Positions 22,451 to 31,034 of a stretch of 33,647 bases of DNA are shown here, in pieces; the stretch's first letter is position 1, and each line of letters begins with the position of its first letter. Source of the stretch: an uncultured Mycoplasmatota bacterium (lineage in GTDB: Bacteria; Bacillota_I; Bacilli_A; RF39; UBA660); contig CAMOYX010000005.1 of NCBI GenBank assembly GCA_946630615.1, positions 1 through 33,647 on the forward strand. The letters run 5' to 3'. The notes under the pieces were generated by a model. It was not told where the DNA came from. It did no database searches and saw only the letters and a list, made by a program, of their open reading frames with translations. The translations under genes and the position numbers were made by a program.

Positions 22451-23593
22451 CTACTTCTTTCTTTTATAAGCTACCTTTTTATTTGTTGCAGCTTTCTTAT
22501 TTGAACTTTTATTAACTTTCTTTGTTACTTCTTCTTTTTTTACTTCTCTAGTAACAGCTTCTATAACTTCTTCATTATTAGCTTTCTTTTCCTTTTTCTT
22601 TAAATAATCACTTAAAGTTTCAGGTTTCTTTTCATCTCTATTCATTATTAATTTAATAATGTAATTTTGACAAACAGCATATAAGTTAATAACTATCCAA
22701 TAAAGTGCAATTGCAGTTGGTAAACTAAATGATGCAAGTGTAATACTTAATACCATGAAAATATACATAAATTTCATTTGGCCCATCATTTCTTGTGTTT
22801 GAGCATTATTATTTTGTTGTTTCATTGTATTTTTAATAGAAATAATAGTTGATAAGAATATTAATACAACTAGTACTAAATAAATATAATTTCCATTACC
22901 TATACCAGTACTTGGTGTCATACCAAGGTTCATTCCAAATACTGTTCCTTCATAAATTGCAGGTACCTGATAAATTGCATTTAAGAAAGCAAAGAAAATA
23001 GGAATTTGAATTAATACTAATAAACATCCTGATGCTGGACTAATCTTATACTTTTGATATAAAAGCATTGTTTCTTGACTCTTAGCCATCATAGATTCTT
23101 TATCAGTTCTACCAGCATATTTCTTTTCTAGTTTAGCTAACTCAGGTTGAATCTTTTGCATATTCTTAGTAGCTTTCATACTCTTAACTGAGAAAGGTAA
23201 TAATATTAATCTAATTAATACACCTATAATCATTACAGCAAAACCAAAGTTATTAATTAAATAACCTAACTTTATAATTAATAAAGCTAATGGTTTAACA
23301 AGTAATGAATTAAATAATCCATTATATTTACCATCACTTAAAGTAAAATCACTACAAGCTGGTAATTCATCAACTGTTTTATCTAATTGATCACTATGTT
23401 CTCTATAGATATTTAATAAATCTTCTTCATTTGGCTTACATAAAATATCTTTTCTAACTGATTGACCAGTTTTTTCATAAGTAATTACTTTTCCGTTTTC
23501 ATCTTTTAAATAATCGTTAGCACCACATCCAGTTGCCATTAATGCTACAAGTAATAAAACCACTACTTTAAGCATATTATTCTTTTTCTTCAT
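22451..23593 (-). CDS. yidC: Membrane protein insertase YidC/SpoIIIJ
   Basis: A 380-aa lipoprotein insertase. A signal peptide ends in lipobox ATGC with Cys23. The 60KD_IMP core has five membrane segments, including FGFAVMIIGVLIRLILLPFSVKSMKATKNM with the conserved groove Arg (IRLILLP). The C-terminal ~70 residues are strongly basic (KKAATNKKVAYKRKK) and should touch ribosomes. The extracellular stretch between the lipid anchor and TM1 (~60 aa) is longer than in most Gram-positive homologues. It sits in the standard rnpA-yidC-jag order. Confidence 0.96.
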   Translation of the reverse strand: MKKKNNMLKVVVLLLVALMATGCGANDYLKDENGKVITYEKTGQSVRKDILCKPNEEDLLNIYREHSDQLDKTVDELPACSDFTLSDGKYNGLFNSLLVKPLALLIIKLGYLINNFGFAVMIIGVLIRLILLPFSVKSMKATKNMQKIQPELAKLEKKYAGRTDKESMMAKSQETMLLYQKYKISPASGCLLVLIQIPIFFAFLNAIYQVPAIYEGTVFGMNLGMTPSTGIGNGNYIYLVLVVLIFLSTIISIKNTMKQQNNNAQTQEMMGQMKFMYIFMVLSITLASFSLPTAIALYWIVINLYAVCQNYIIKLIMNRDEKKPETLSDYLKKKEKKANNEEVIEAVTREVKKEEVTKKVNKSSNKKAATNKKVAYKRKK

Positions 23594-23599
23594 ATATAT

Positions 23600-23929
23600 T
23601 TAATTCTCCTGTCTACTAACTAAGGAATTAAAACTTTGTTTCATTTCTTCAAAGTTCATTTTTCCGGCGTTTTCTTTAAGTATTATAATATAATCCCTAT
23701 TAATCCTCAAATCTTTTTTAAACTCATCTAGAATAACTCTCATTCTTCTTTTCTGAAGATTTCTTGTTACAGCATCACCCATTTTTTTAGTTACTGCTAT
23801 ACCAAAATGAGGATAATTATATCTGCCGTCTATATAATATAAGGAAAGAAACTTATTTCCTACCCTATTCCCTTTCTTTATTATATAAGTAAACTCGTCA
23901 TGTTCTTTAATCATTTCACACTTTTTCAT
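23600..23929 (-). CDS. rnpA: RNase P protein component
   Basis: A 109-aa basic protein that assists the RNase P RNA in maturing tRNA 5' ends. The RNR signature appears as KKMGDAVTRNLQKRRMRVILDEF. The FTYIIKKGNRVGNKFLSLYY start is typical. GAGGAT precedes ATG. A terminator separates it from rpmH, so expression is likely lower than L34. Confidence 0.96.
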   Translation of the reverse strand: MKKCEMIKEHDEFTYIIKKGNRVGNKFLSLYYIDGRYNYPHFGIAVTKKMGDAVTRNLQKRRMRVILDEFKKDLRINRDYIIILKENAGKMNFEEMKQSFNSLVSRQEN

Positions 23930-23947
23930 CTCTATCCTCTTCTTCCA

Positions 23948-23978
23948 TAAAAAAATGCCACATTAAAAACGTGGCATA
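23948..23978 (-). terminator. Terminator between rpmH and rnpA
   Basis: ATGCCAC and GTGGCAT on the minus strand with a nine-base loop and a T-run. It lies directly after the rpmH stop and would favour abundant L34 over the downstream genes. Confidence 0.85.
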
Positions 23979-23979
23979 A

Positions 23980-24105
23980 TTACTTACAAAGTCTCTTACG
24001 TCCCTTTGCTCTTCTTCTTTTTAATACATTAGAACCTTTACGAGAAAAGAAACCGTGTGCCTTTTTCATCTTACGTTTATTTGGTTGATAAGTTCCTACT
24101 TCCAT
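23980..24105 (-). CDS. rpmH: Ribosomal protein L34
   Basis: A 41-aa basic protein of the large subunit, close to the usual 44-46 aa. [18 protein letters not shown] and [10 protein letters not shown] are diagnostic. The start at 24105, after GGAGGAAG, replaces the ORF track's upstream start. The N-terminus (MEVGTYQPN) is two residues longer before TYQPN than the common MKRTYQPN. Confidence 0.97.
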   Translation of the reverse strand: MEVGTYQPNKRKMKKAHGFFSRKGSNVLKRRRAKGRKRLCK

Positions 24106-24138
24106 TTTGCTTCCTCCTTCCACAAAAAAGTCTTCCAT

Positions 24139-24168
24139 ATTATAATATGATAACTTTAAAAATGTCAA
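24139..24168 (-). promoter_or_regulatory. Promoter of rpmH
   Basis: TTGACA (24163..24168) and TATAAT (24139..24144) on the minus strand are 18 bp apart: the best sigma-A-type promoter in the window. Confidence 0.8.
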
Positions 24169-24201
24169 TTAAATAATAATTAACAATATAGTTAAATAAA
24201 G

Positions 24202-24469
24202 TTATCCACATTAATTGTGAATAATTTACTTTTTCTATATATATATTATATGAAATGTGATTAACTTTGTGAATAACATTTACTATTATTTACTTATTTA
24301 TAAACAAATTCTAAACTTATTAACATTATCAACATTCGCAACTATAAACATATCCACACTATTCACACATTTAAATACATATTAAATGTGGATAATGTGG
24401 AAAACTTAAAAATTTCCCATAAATAGACACTTTGTAAGTTATTTATTTTGTGGATAATTTTGTGGATAA
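24202..24469. other. oriC, upstream DnaA-box cluster
   Basis: Exact TTATCCACA occurs at 24202 (+) and at 24387, 24449 and 24461 (minus); TTATTCACA at 24216 and 24268 (minus). One-mismatch boxes lie at 24350, 24359 and 24396. The cluster fills the rpmH-dnaA gap between divergent genes. This is the equivalent of the B. subtilis incAB region and probably also mediates DnaA autorepression. Confidence 0.9.
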
Positions 24470-24498
24470 AATTTTGCGTTTTTATCTTTTCAAACTAT

Positions 24499-24538
24499 CG
24501 CTTTCATTGTAGAATATATGTCGAAATATTTGAAAGCG
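24499..24538 (+). promoter_or_regulatory. Inverted repeat around the dnaA promoter/leader
   Basis: CGCTTTCA (24499..24506) and TGAAAGCG (24531..24538) are perfect 8-bp arms 24 bases apart. The right arm runs into the dnaA ribosome site (GGGGTGG). A possible -10 (TAGAAT, 24510..24515) lies in the loop. It could be an operator or a leader hairpin. Confidence 0.4.
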
Positions 24539-24548
24539 GGGTGGTTAA

Positions 24549-26003
24549 ATGACCGATAAACAACTATGGGATACATACTTAAAAGAAATAAAAGGTCAAC
24601 TTAACCAACCATCTTATAAATCTTGGTTTGAATCCCAAGAACTTATTAAGATAGAGAATAACAAAATATACGTTAAAGTACCGCTAGAAATACACAAAAA
24701 AATACTTAATCAAAACTATGTAACACTTATACAGGATACATTATTTAATATTACAAAAGAAAACTATGAAGTAGAGTACTTACTACAAAGTGAATTAGAG
24801 GCTATTAAAGCAAAAGAAAAGCCTAAAAAACCTAAAATAATAAAAGAAATAGAAGAATCTGATTCAGAAGAAATGGATAACATTCCAAATATAGTAGAAG
24901 AAGAAATAGAAGAAGAAAAAACTACTAAACCTAAGAAAACTACTAAAAAAGATGATGAACCTTGGGAATCTAACTTAATACCAAGCTTAAACTTTGATAA
25001 CTTCATAGTAGGTAATTCCAATAGAATTGCAAAAACGATAGCAATGGACATTGCACAAAACCCAGGTAATACACATAATCCACTATTTATTTATGGTAAA
25101 AGTGGAATAGGTAAAACCCATCTTATGCACGCTATTGGTAACTATATAACAGAACACTCAAATAAAAAGGTGTTATACACAACTTCAGAAATATTTAAAG
25201 ATGACTACGTAAAAATAATGAGTTCATCAGGTAATAATATAGATAAAGCAGTAGATTTTAAAAAGAAATACAGAGAATTAGATGTCTTAATAATAGATGA
25301 TATCCAATACTTAGTAGGTGCAGAAAAAACTCAACAAGAGTTTTTCCACACATTTAACGATCTAAGACAAGCTGGAAAACAAATGATAATCTCTTCAGAT
25401 AGAAGTCCAAACGACTTAACACTATTAGAAGACAGATTAAGATCAAGATTTCTATGGGGATTATCAGTTGATATTTATCCACCAGACTTTGAACTTAGAA
25501 TTAATATAATTAAATCAAAACTTAAAAACTTAAATTATGCTAATAAAATAGATGATGAAGTAATAGATTATATAGCTAATTCATGTACTAATGACGTAAG
25601 ATTTATAGAAGGAACTATAAATAGACTAATGGCATACACAGCAATGATAGTACCAGATAAAATAGACCTAAAATTTGCAAATGAAGCCTTAGCAGACTTC
25701 GTAGATCATAACATTTACTCAGATAATTCTATAGAATCCATTCAAAGAGCAGTAGCTCAACACTATGGATTAACTGTAGAAGACCTAAAAGGTAAGAGAA
25801 GAATGAGTAAAGTAGCTAATGCAAGACAAGTAGGTATGTACTTATCAAGAGAATTAACTCAAGAAAACCTAAGTAGAATAGGGCTTGAGTTCGGTGGAAG
25901 AGATCACTCAACAGTTATCCACGCATGTGAAAAAGTTGAGAAAGATTTAAAGAAAGATAACAAACTTCAAGAAGACTTAAAAGCAATAAAAATGATGATA
26001 TAA
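24549..26003 (+). CDS. dnaA: Chromosomal replication initiator DnaA
   Basis: A 484-aa AAA+ initiator that binds the boxes on either side and opens oriC. Domain I is ~1-80; an unusually acidic, Lys/Thr-rich linker (EEEIEEEKTTKPKK) is domain II, ~80-145. Walker A GKSGIGKT is at 183-190, Walker B is VLIIDDIQYL, and sensor 1 and the arginine finger region (EDRLRSRF) follow. The domain IV signature GGRDHSTVIHA binds the box. The start has GGGGTGG upstream. Confidence 0.98.
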   Translation: MTDKQLWDTYLKEIKGQLNQPSYKSWFESQELIKIENNKIYVKVPLEIHKKILNQNYVTLIQDTLFNITKENYEVEYLLQSELEAIKAKEKPKKPKIIKEIEESDSEEMDNIPNIVEEEIEEEKTTKPKKTTKKDDEPWESNLIPSLNFDNFIVGNSNRIAKTIAMDIAQNPGNTHNPLFIYGKSGIGKTHLMHAIGNYITEHSNKKVLYTTSEIFKDDYVKIMSSSGNNIDKAVDFKKKYRELDVLIIDDIQYLVGAEKTQQEFFHTFNDLRQAGKQMIISSDRSPNDLTLLEDRLRSRFLWGLSVDIYPPDFELRINIIKSKLKNLNYANKIDDEVIDYIANSCTNDVRFIEGTINRLMAYTAMIVPDKIDLKFANEALADFVDHNIYSDNSIESIQRAVAQHYGLTVEDLKGKRRMSKVANARQVGMYLSRELTQENLSRIGLEFGGRDHSTVIHACEKVEKDLKKDNKLQEDLKAIKMMI

Positions 26004-26028
26004 ACAATATATGTGTATAACTCATAAC

Positions 26029-26101
26029 TTATTCACAAAGTTATAAACACTAAAATTCCTTATATTATCTACAAAAACAATAGTTATCCACATTATCCAC
26101 A
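26029..26101 (+). other. oriC, downstream DnaA-box cluster
   Basis: TTATTCACA at 26029..26037, then two exact TTATCCACA boxes directly abutting at 26084..26092 and 26093..26101. All three point toward dnaN and the AT-rich tract, as expected of boxes that load DnaA onto the unwinding element. Confidence 0.88.
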
Positions 26102-26145
26102 TCTATATAAATAATAATATATATTATATATAATAAATAAAAAGA
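26102..26145. other. Putative DNA unwinding element
   Basis: About 44 bases made almost wholly of A and T (ATATATTATATATAATAAA...) immediately follow the tandem boxes and precede the dnaN ribosome site. I do not see a clean DnaA-trio series, so the exact melting start is not fixed. Confidence 0.6.
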
Positions 26146-26161
26146 AAGAAGGAAGAACAAA

Positions 26162-27283
26162 ATGAAATTTTCAATTGAAAAAAATGTATTATTAGAAAAC
26201 TTAAATAATGTAGTAAGAGGTATATCAAATAAAAATGTAATCCCAATATTAAGTGGTATTAAATTTGAATTAAAAAATGAAGGATTAACACTAACAGCAT
26301 CAGATTCAGAATTAACTATAGAATCTTTTATAGAAAAAGAAAAAATTAGAACTATAGAATCAGAAGGAACAGTTATTATTAGTAGTAAATATATACTAGA
26401 AATAATTAGAAAAATGCCAAGTGATGTTATTAACTTTGAAATGCAAGATAGCTTAAAAATTAAAATATATTCAGACTTTAATGAATATAATTTAAATTGC
26501 TTAGATCCAACTGAATATCCAAGTATCAAATTAATACTTCATAAAGACCCTATAGTAATTAAATCTAATATTCTAAAGGAAACTATCAATCAAACATCAT
26601 TTGCTATCTCAAATCAAGAATTAAGACCTATTCTTACAGGTTTAAACGTAAAAATAAATGGAGATATATTTGAATGTATAGCAACAGACTCTTATAGATT
26701 AGCAAAGAAATCTATTAAAATTGATACACCAGTAGAAGAAGATGTTAACATTGTTATTCCTGGTAAAAATATAAGTGAACTAGAACATATCTTATCTGAT
26801 GAAGATGTAGATGTATTTATGCATATTTTCAACAACAGAGTTCTATTCCAATACAAAAACATTAAATTCCAAACTAATCTATTATCTGGATCATTCCCAA
26901 ATACTTCAAATTTAATTCCAACTGACTTTGAAATCACAGTTAATACAAACAAATTCGATTTCATGGGTGCTGTTGACCGTGCAGCATTACTTACAATGGG
27001 TAAAGATAAAAACATTGTTAAAATGAAAATAGATGAAGAAAACATGGTTATCAACAGTTATGCTTCAGAAATTGGTAAAACTGAAGAAAAAGTTAAAGTT
27101 CAAACTGAAAAAGGATCTAAAATTGATATATCATTCTCAGCTAAATACATGATGGAAGCACTTAAAACATTTAAAGATGATGATTTACAAATTCTACTTA
27201 ATAATGATGTAAAACCAATTATCTTAAAATCAGCAAAAGAAGATTCATTAATTCAATTAATTCTTCCAATTAAAACATACTAA
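26162..27283 (+). CDS. dnaN: DNA polymerase III beta clamp
   Basis: A 373-aa sliding clamp. Three similar domains (~1-120, ~125-245, ~250-373) form half of the ring. MKFSIEKNVLLENL and the C-terminal LIQLILPIKTY (the family's M-P-x-R/K end region) are recognisable. AAGGAAG precedes ATG. A strong terminator follows, so dnaA-dnaN forms a unit ending before comK. Confidence 0.97.
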   Translation: MKFSIEKNVLLENLNNVVRGISNKNVIPILSGIKFELKNEGLTLTASDSELTIESFIEKEKIRTIESEGTVIISSKYILEIIRKMPSDVINFEMQDSLKIKIYSDFNEYNLNCLDPTEYPSIKLILHKDPIVIKSNILKETINQTSFAISNQELRPILTGLNVKINGDIFECIATDSYRLAKKSIKIDTPVEEDVNIVIPGKNISELEHILSDEDVDVFMHIFNNRVLFQYKNIKFQTNLLSGSFPNTSNLIPTDFEITVNTNKFDFMGAVDRAALLTMGKDKNIVKMKIDEENMVINSYASEIGKTEEKVKVQTEKGSKIDISFSAKYMMEALKTFKDDDLQILLNNDVKPIILKSAKEDSLIQLILPIKTY

Positions 27284-27285
27284 TA

Positions 27286-27314
27286 AAAAAAACCCGTATT
27301 TCACGGGTTTTTTT
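27286..27314 (+). terminator. Terminator of dnaN
   Basis: AACCCGT and ACGGGTT around five bases, with A-runs before and seven T after. Confidence 0.9.
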
Positions 27315-27388
27315 ATTTTCTATAAACCTTATTCAACTTTAATTGACTTAAATATTTGTTATATTAACCCTTGAAAAGGGGAGATTAT

Positions 27389-27856
27389 ATGAATAACTAT
27401 GAAATAACAGAAGACACATTAGCAATAATTCCATCTGGAATTGATAAAACAAAAATATATGAAGTAGATAAAAGCTTTGAATTAGACATATCAACAAAGA
27501 AATTATTGGATAAATCATGTAGATATTATGGATCAAGTCTAGAAGGTAGAATAAAAGGAACTATAGAAATGATTGGAGTAAGATATAAACCACCTATAAT
27601 AGTTGAAGAAACAAGAGATTTAATATTCTTTCCAACAGGTTCAACAAGAGCTGAAGAATCATCTTGGATTAGCTTAAATAACATTATTAATTACTATAAA
27701 AGTAACTCTAAAACTATAATAGAATTTAAAAATTACCAAGAAATCAAGTTTTCAACATCATTTGGAATAATAGATAATCAAATTCTAAGAGCAACAAGGC
27801 TAGAAAGTGCATTAAAAGGGCGAAAAATAGCTAAAAAACATTTTAAACAGGCATAA
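27389..27856 (+). CDS. comK: ComK-family competence transcription factor
   Basis: A 155-aa protein aligning along its length with B. subtilis ComK: an N-terminal YEITEDTLAIIP, then the hallmark LLDKSCRYYGSSLEGRIKGT (ComK: VDRSCRFFGSSYAGRKAGT), KPPIIVEETRDLIFFPTGSTR, SSWISLNNI and NQILRATRLESAL. ComK binds AT-rich A-box/T-box pairs in the minor groove and switches on DNA-uptake genes. The protein is about 35 residues shorter at the C-terminus than the 192-aa B. subtilis form. The start is the ATG after AAAGGGGAG, not the TTG used by the track. It occupies the place of yaaA between dnaN and recF. The family is clear to me by memory; competence itself is not shown. Confidence 0.88.
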   Translation: MNNYEITEDTLAIIPSGIDKTKIYEVDKSFELDISTKKLLDKSCRYYGSSLEGRIKGTIEMIGVRYKPPIIVEETRDLIFFPTGSTRAEESSWISLNNIINYYKSNSKTIIEFKNYQEIKFSTSFGIIDNQILRATRLESALKGRKIAKKHFKQA

Positions 27857-27863
27857 TCTATGA

Positions 27864-27908
27864 TATAATGTATGTAGGTATAGGAGTACACGTATACCTA
27901 ATTTTTTT
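27864..27908 (+). terminator. -10 box followed at once by a terminator hairpin, upstream of recF
   Basis: TATAAT at 27864..27869 is followed by TAGGTATA (27875..27882), ten loop bases and TATACCTA (27893..27900), then seven T. The hairpin terminates comK transcription and could also attenuate a short transcript from the TATAAT. The -35 is weak. Confidence 0.65.
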
Positions 27909-27937
27909 CTAGAAATTAATTTTTAAGGGGTAATTTT

Positions 27938-29026
27938 ATGAAGATAGTAAATTTAAAACTTATAAATTTTAGAAATTACGAAAATTTAGAAGTAAATTTT
28001 GATCCATCCCTTAATATAATTTATGGAAAAAATGGAGAGGGAAAAACTAATCTAGTAGAAGCTATCTATACATTAGCTTTAACAAGATCATTTAGAAATA
28101 TTAATGATTATAAATTAATAAGAGATACAGAAACTATTGCCAAAGTAGAAGGTAATATTTCTAATAAAATGACAGATAATTACAAAGTAATAATTTCTAA
28201 AGATGGTAAAAAAGTTAAAGTTAATAACAATAAAATACAAAAGATATCTGACTACATATCAAAAATCCCTCTAGTACTTTTTCATCCAGATGACTTACGT
28301 TTTATAAAAGATACGCCATCAATAAGAAGAAAAAGTCTAAATATTTCAATCTCTGAAATAAATCCTGAATATTTAAAGGTATTAAATTATTATAATAAGG
28401 TATTAAAACAAAGAAATGCATACTTAAAAGAAATGATGCTAAACTCAAATAAAGATAGGCATTATTTAGATATTCTAGATGAAAAAATAATTACATATGG
28501 AATGTTTATAAATAGTAAGCGTAAAGACTATATTCATGTTATCAACAATTATTTAAATAATATATTTAAAAATATAACAGGAATAGATGGTCTAACTATT
28601 GAATATATATCTGATTATAATAATTTAACAAAAGAAGAAATATTAAAAAAATACAATGATAACCTATCAAAAGACATGTCTTTTGGTAAAACAAACTTCG
28701 GAGTACATACAGACGACTTCAAATTCAAAATAAATGATAAAGAAGTAAGAGATTATGGAAGTGAAGGAGAACAAAAAAACGTTATTATTGCTTATAAATT
28801 CAGTGAATTAGAAATATTTAAAATTATAAATGGTAATTATCCTTTACTTATTCTAGATGACTTATTTAGTGAACTAGATACTGAAAAAATAGATAACATC
28901 TTAAAGTTATTAAAACCTGATTGTCAGACATTTATAACTTCAACAAGCTTATCATTCTTTAATAATTTAAAAAAAGATAGTTACAAACAAATACACATAG
29001 TAAATGGAAAAATAGAGGAGGTTTAA
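27938..29026 (+). CDS. recF: DNA replication and repair protein RecF
   Basis: A 362-aa SMC-like ATPase that helps load RecA at gapped DNA. Walker A GKNGEGKT is at 30-37, the ABC signature is YGSEGEQKN, and Walker B is [12 protein letters not shown]. Length and order are normal. The start has AAGGGG upstream. Its last codons contain the AGGAGG of gyrB. Confidence 0.97.
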   Translation: MKIVNLKLINFRNYENLEVNFDPSLNIIYGKNGEGKTNLVEAIYTLALTRSFRNINDYKLIRDTETIAKVEGNISNKMTDNYKVIISKDGKKVKVNNNKIQKISDYISKIPLVLFHPDDLRFIKDTPSIRRKSLNISISEINPEYLKVLNYYNKVLKQRNAYLKEMMLNSNKDRHYLDILDEKIITYGMFINSKRKDYIHVINNYLNNIFKNITGIDGLTIEYISDYNNLTKEEILKKYNDNLSKDMSFGKTNFGVHTDDFKFKINDKEVRDYGSEGEQKNVIIAYKFSELEIFKIINGNYPLLILDDLFSELDTEKIDNILKLLKPDCQTFITSTSLSFFNNLKKDSYKQIHIVNGKIEEV

Positions 29027-29027
29027 A

Positions 29028-31019
29028 ATGGAAAACGAATTAAAAGATTTAGAAAATACTGATGAAGTAGTATTAAATGAATCTGAAGAAGCTGCAAAAG
29101 AAATGACTAAAGCCACTCACTATACTGATGATGATATCCAAGTATTAGAAGGACTAGAGGCAGTTAGAAAAAGACCAGGTATGTATATCGGTAATACAAA
29201 TATTAACGGTCTACATCACTTAGTTTGGGAAATCGTAGATAATGCTGTAGACGAAGCATTAGCAGGATACTGTAATACTATTCATGTTACTGTTGATAAG
29301 GGAAATATTGTATCTGTAGAAGATAACGGTCGTGGTATGCCAACAGGTACTAACGCAAAAACAGGTAAATCTACAATTGAAACAATATTTACAGTATTAC
29401 ACGCCGGTGGTAAATTCGGTGGTGGAGGATACAAAGTATCAGGTGGTCTTCACGGTGTAGGTGCCTCTGTAGTTAACGCTTTATCTGACTTTTTAGAAGT
29501 AAGAGTTAAAAGAGAAGGTACAGTATATTATGAAAGATTTGAAAATGGAGGACATCCAAAAGGAACTTTAGAAGTAATTGGTACATGTGATCCATCACTT
29601 TCTGGTACAACAGTTACATTCCACCCAGATGCAAGTGTATTTGAAACAACAGTTTATGAATACAATACTCTACGTAAGAGATTACAAGAAATGGCATTCT
29701 TAAACAAAGGAATTAAAATAACACTTACAGATAAACGTGAAGAAGAAGAAAAACACGAAGAATTTAAATATGATGGTGGTATTAAAGAATACGTAGCAAT
29801 GTTAAACTCAAATAATAGCACTATTCAACCAGATATAATCTACGTTGAAGGTAGTGAATCTAACGTTATGATTGAAGTTGCTGCTCAATATAACTCTACA
29901 TATAATTCACAAGTATATTCTTTTACAAATAACATTCACACTACTGAAGGTGGTACACATGAAGAAGGTGTTAAAAATGCCTTAACACGTGTATTAAATA
30001 ACTATGCAAGAAACCAAAAAATACTAAAAGATGCTGATGAAAACTTCACAGGAGAAGATGTTAGAGAAGGTCTTACAATGATAGTATCTTGTAAACATCC
30101 AAATCCACAATTTGAAGGACAAACTAAAACTAAATTAGGTAACTCTGAAGTTAAAAAAGTAGCAAATGACGTATTCTCAAAAGGTTTTGAACGTTTCTTA
30201 ATGGAAAACCCAGATCAAGCAAAAGCAATCTGTGAAAAAGCAATGGGTGCTCAAAGAGGACGTATAGCTGCTAAAAAAGCAAGAGAATTAACAAGAAGAA
30301 AAACAGATTTAGATGTAACTAACTTCTATGGAAAACTAAGTGATTGCAAGTCAAAAGATCCAAAAGAATGTGAAATATTCTTAGTCGAGGGAGATTCAGC
30401 CGGTGGATCTGCCAAAAAAGGTAGAGATTCAATGACTCAAGCTATTCTTCCACTAAGAGGTAAGATTTTAAATGTAGAAAAAGCAAGAATTGATAAAGCC
30501 TTATCAAATGAAGAAATAAGAACTATTATTACTGCATTTGGTACAGGTATAGGTGATGACTTTGATCTATCTAAATTAAGATATGACAAGATCGTTATCA
30601 TGACCGATGCCGATGTCGATGGATCACATATTCGTGTACTTCTATTAACTTTATTCTATCGTTTCTTTAAACCAATTGTTGAAGCAGGTCATGTATACGC
30701 CGCTCAACCACCATTATTTAGTATTAAATACGGTAAGAATACTATATATGCTTTAGATGAGGCAGAATTAAAGAAAAAATTAGCAGAAATTCCAGGCAAT
30801 GTTAAACCAGTAATAGGACGTATGAAAGGTTTAGGAGAAATGAATGCCGATGAATTATTTGATACAACAATGGACATTAATAAACGTGTATTAAGAAAAA
30901 TAACAGTAGAAGATGCAATGGCTGCAGATGAAATATTTACTACTCTAATGGGTGAAGAAGTTGAACCTAGACGTAAGTTTATTGAAGAACATGCAGAGTA
31001 TGCAGATTTAGATATATAG
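29028..31019 (+). CDS. gyrB: DNA gyrase subunit B
   Basis: A 663-aa ATPase subunit. The GHKL ATP site shows [23 protein letters not shown] and [14 protein letters not shown]. The TOPRIM domain has [14 protein letters not shown] and the [10 protein letters not shown] metal triad. A ~30-residue acidic N-terminal extension ([23 protein letters not shown]) precedes the usual start of the fold; the ribosome site AGGAGG supports this start. It starts one base after the recF stop. Confidence 0.98.
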   Translation: MENELKDLENTDEVVLNESEEAAKEMTKATHYTDDDIQVLEGLEAVRKRPGMYIGNTNINGLHHLVWEIVDNAVDEALAGYCNTIHVTVDKGNIVSVEDNGRGMPTGTNAKTGKSTIETIFTVLHAGGKFGGGGYKVSGGLHGVGASVVNALSDFLEVRVKREGTVYYERFENGGHPKGTLEVIGTCDPSLSGTTVTFHPDASVFETTVYEYNTLRKRLQEMAFLNKGIKITLTDKREEEEKHEEFKYDGGIKEYVAMLNSNNSTIQPDIIYVEGSESNVMIEVAAQYNSTYNSQVYSFTNNIHTTEGGTHEEGVKNALTRVLNNYARNQKILKDADENFTGEDVREGLTMIVSCKHPNPQFEGQTKTKLGNSEVKKVANDVFSKGFERFLMENPDQAKAICEKAMGAQRGRIAAKKARELTRRKTDLDVTNFYGKLSDCKSKDPKECEIFLVEGDSAGGSAKKGRDSMTQAILPLRGKILNVEKARIDKALSNEEIRTIITAFGTGIGDDFDLSKLRYDKIVIMTDADVDGSHIRVLLLTLFYRFFKPIVEAGHVYAAQPPLFSIKYGKNTIYALDEAELKKKLAEIPGNVKPVIGRMKGLGEMNADELFDTTMDINKRVLRKITVEDAMAADEIFTTLMGEEVEPRRKFIEEHAEYADLDI

Positions 31020-31034
31020 GAGGTGAGGTAGTAT

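Noticed and set aside
26102-26145. A DnaA-trio series in the unwinding element
   Set aside because: The tract is A/T repeats that can be fitted in several frames; no consistent CTA/TTA series begins at a fixed distance from the box.
26065-27054. Minus-strand ORFs 26065..26529 and 26692..27054
   Set aside because: They are shadows of dnaN; the first also runs across the oriC boxes and unwinding element.
27315-27388. ComK-box (AAAA-N5-TTTT) autoregulatory site and a canonical promoter upstream of comK
   Set aside because: In DNA this AT-rich such matches are uninformative, and the TTGACT at 27343 has no -10 at proper spacing.
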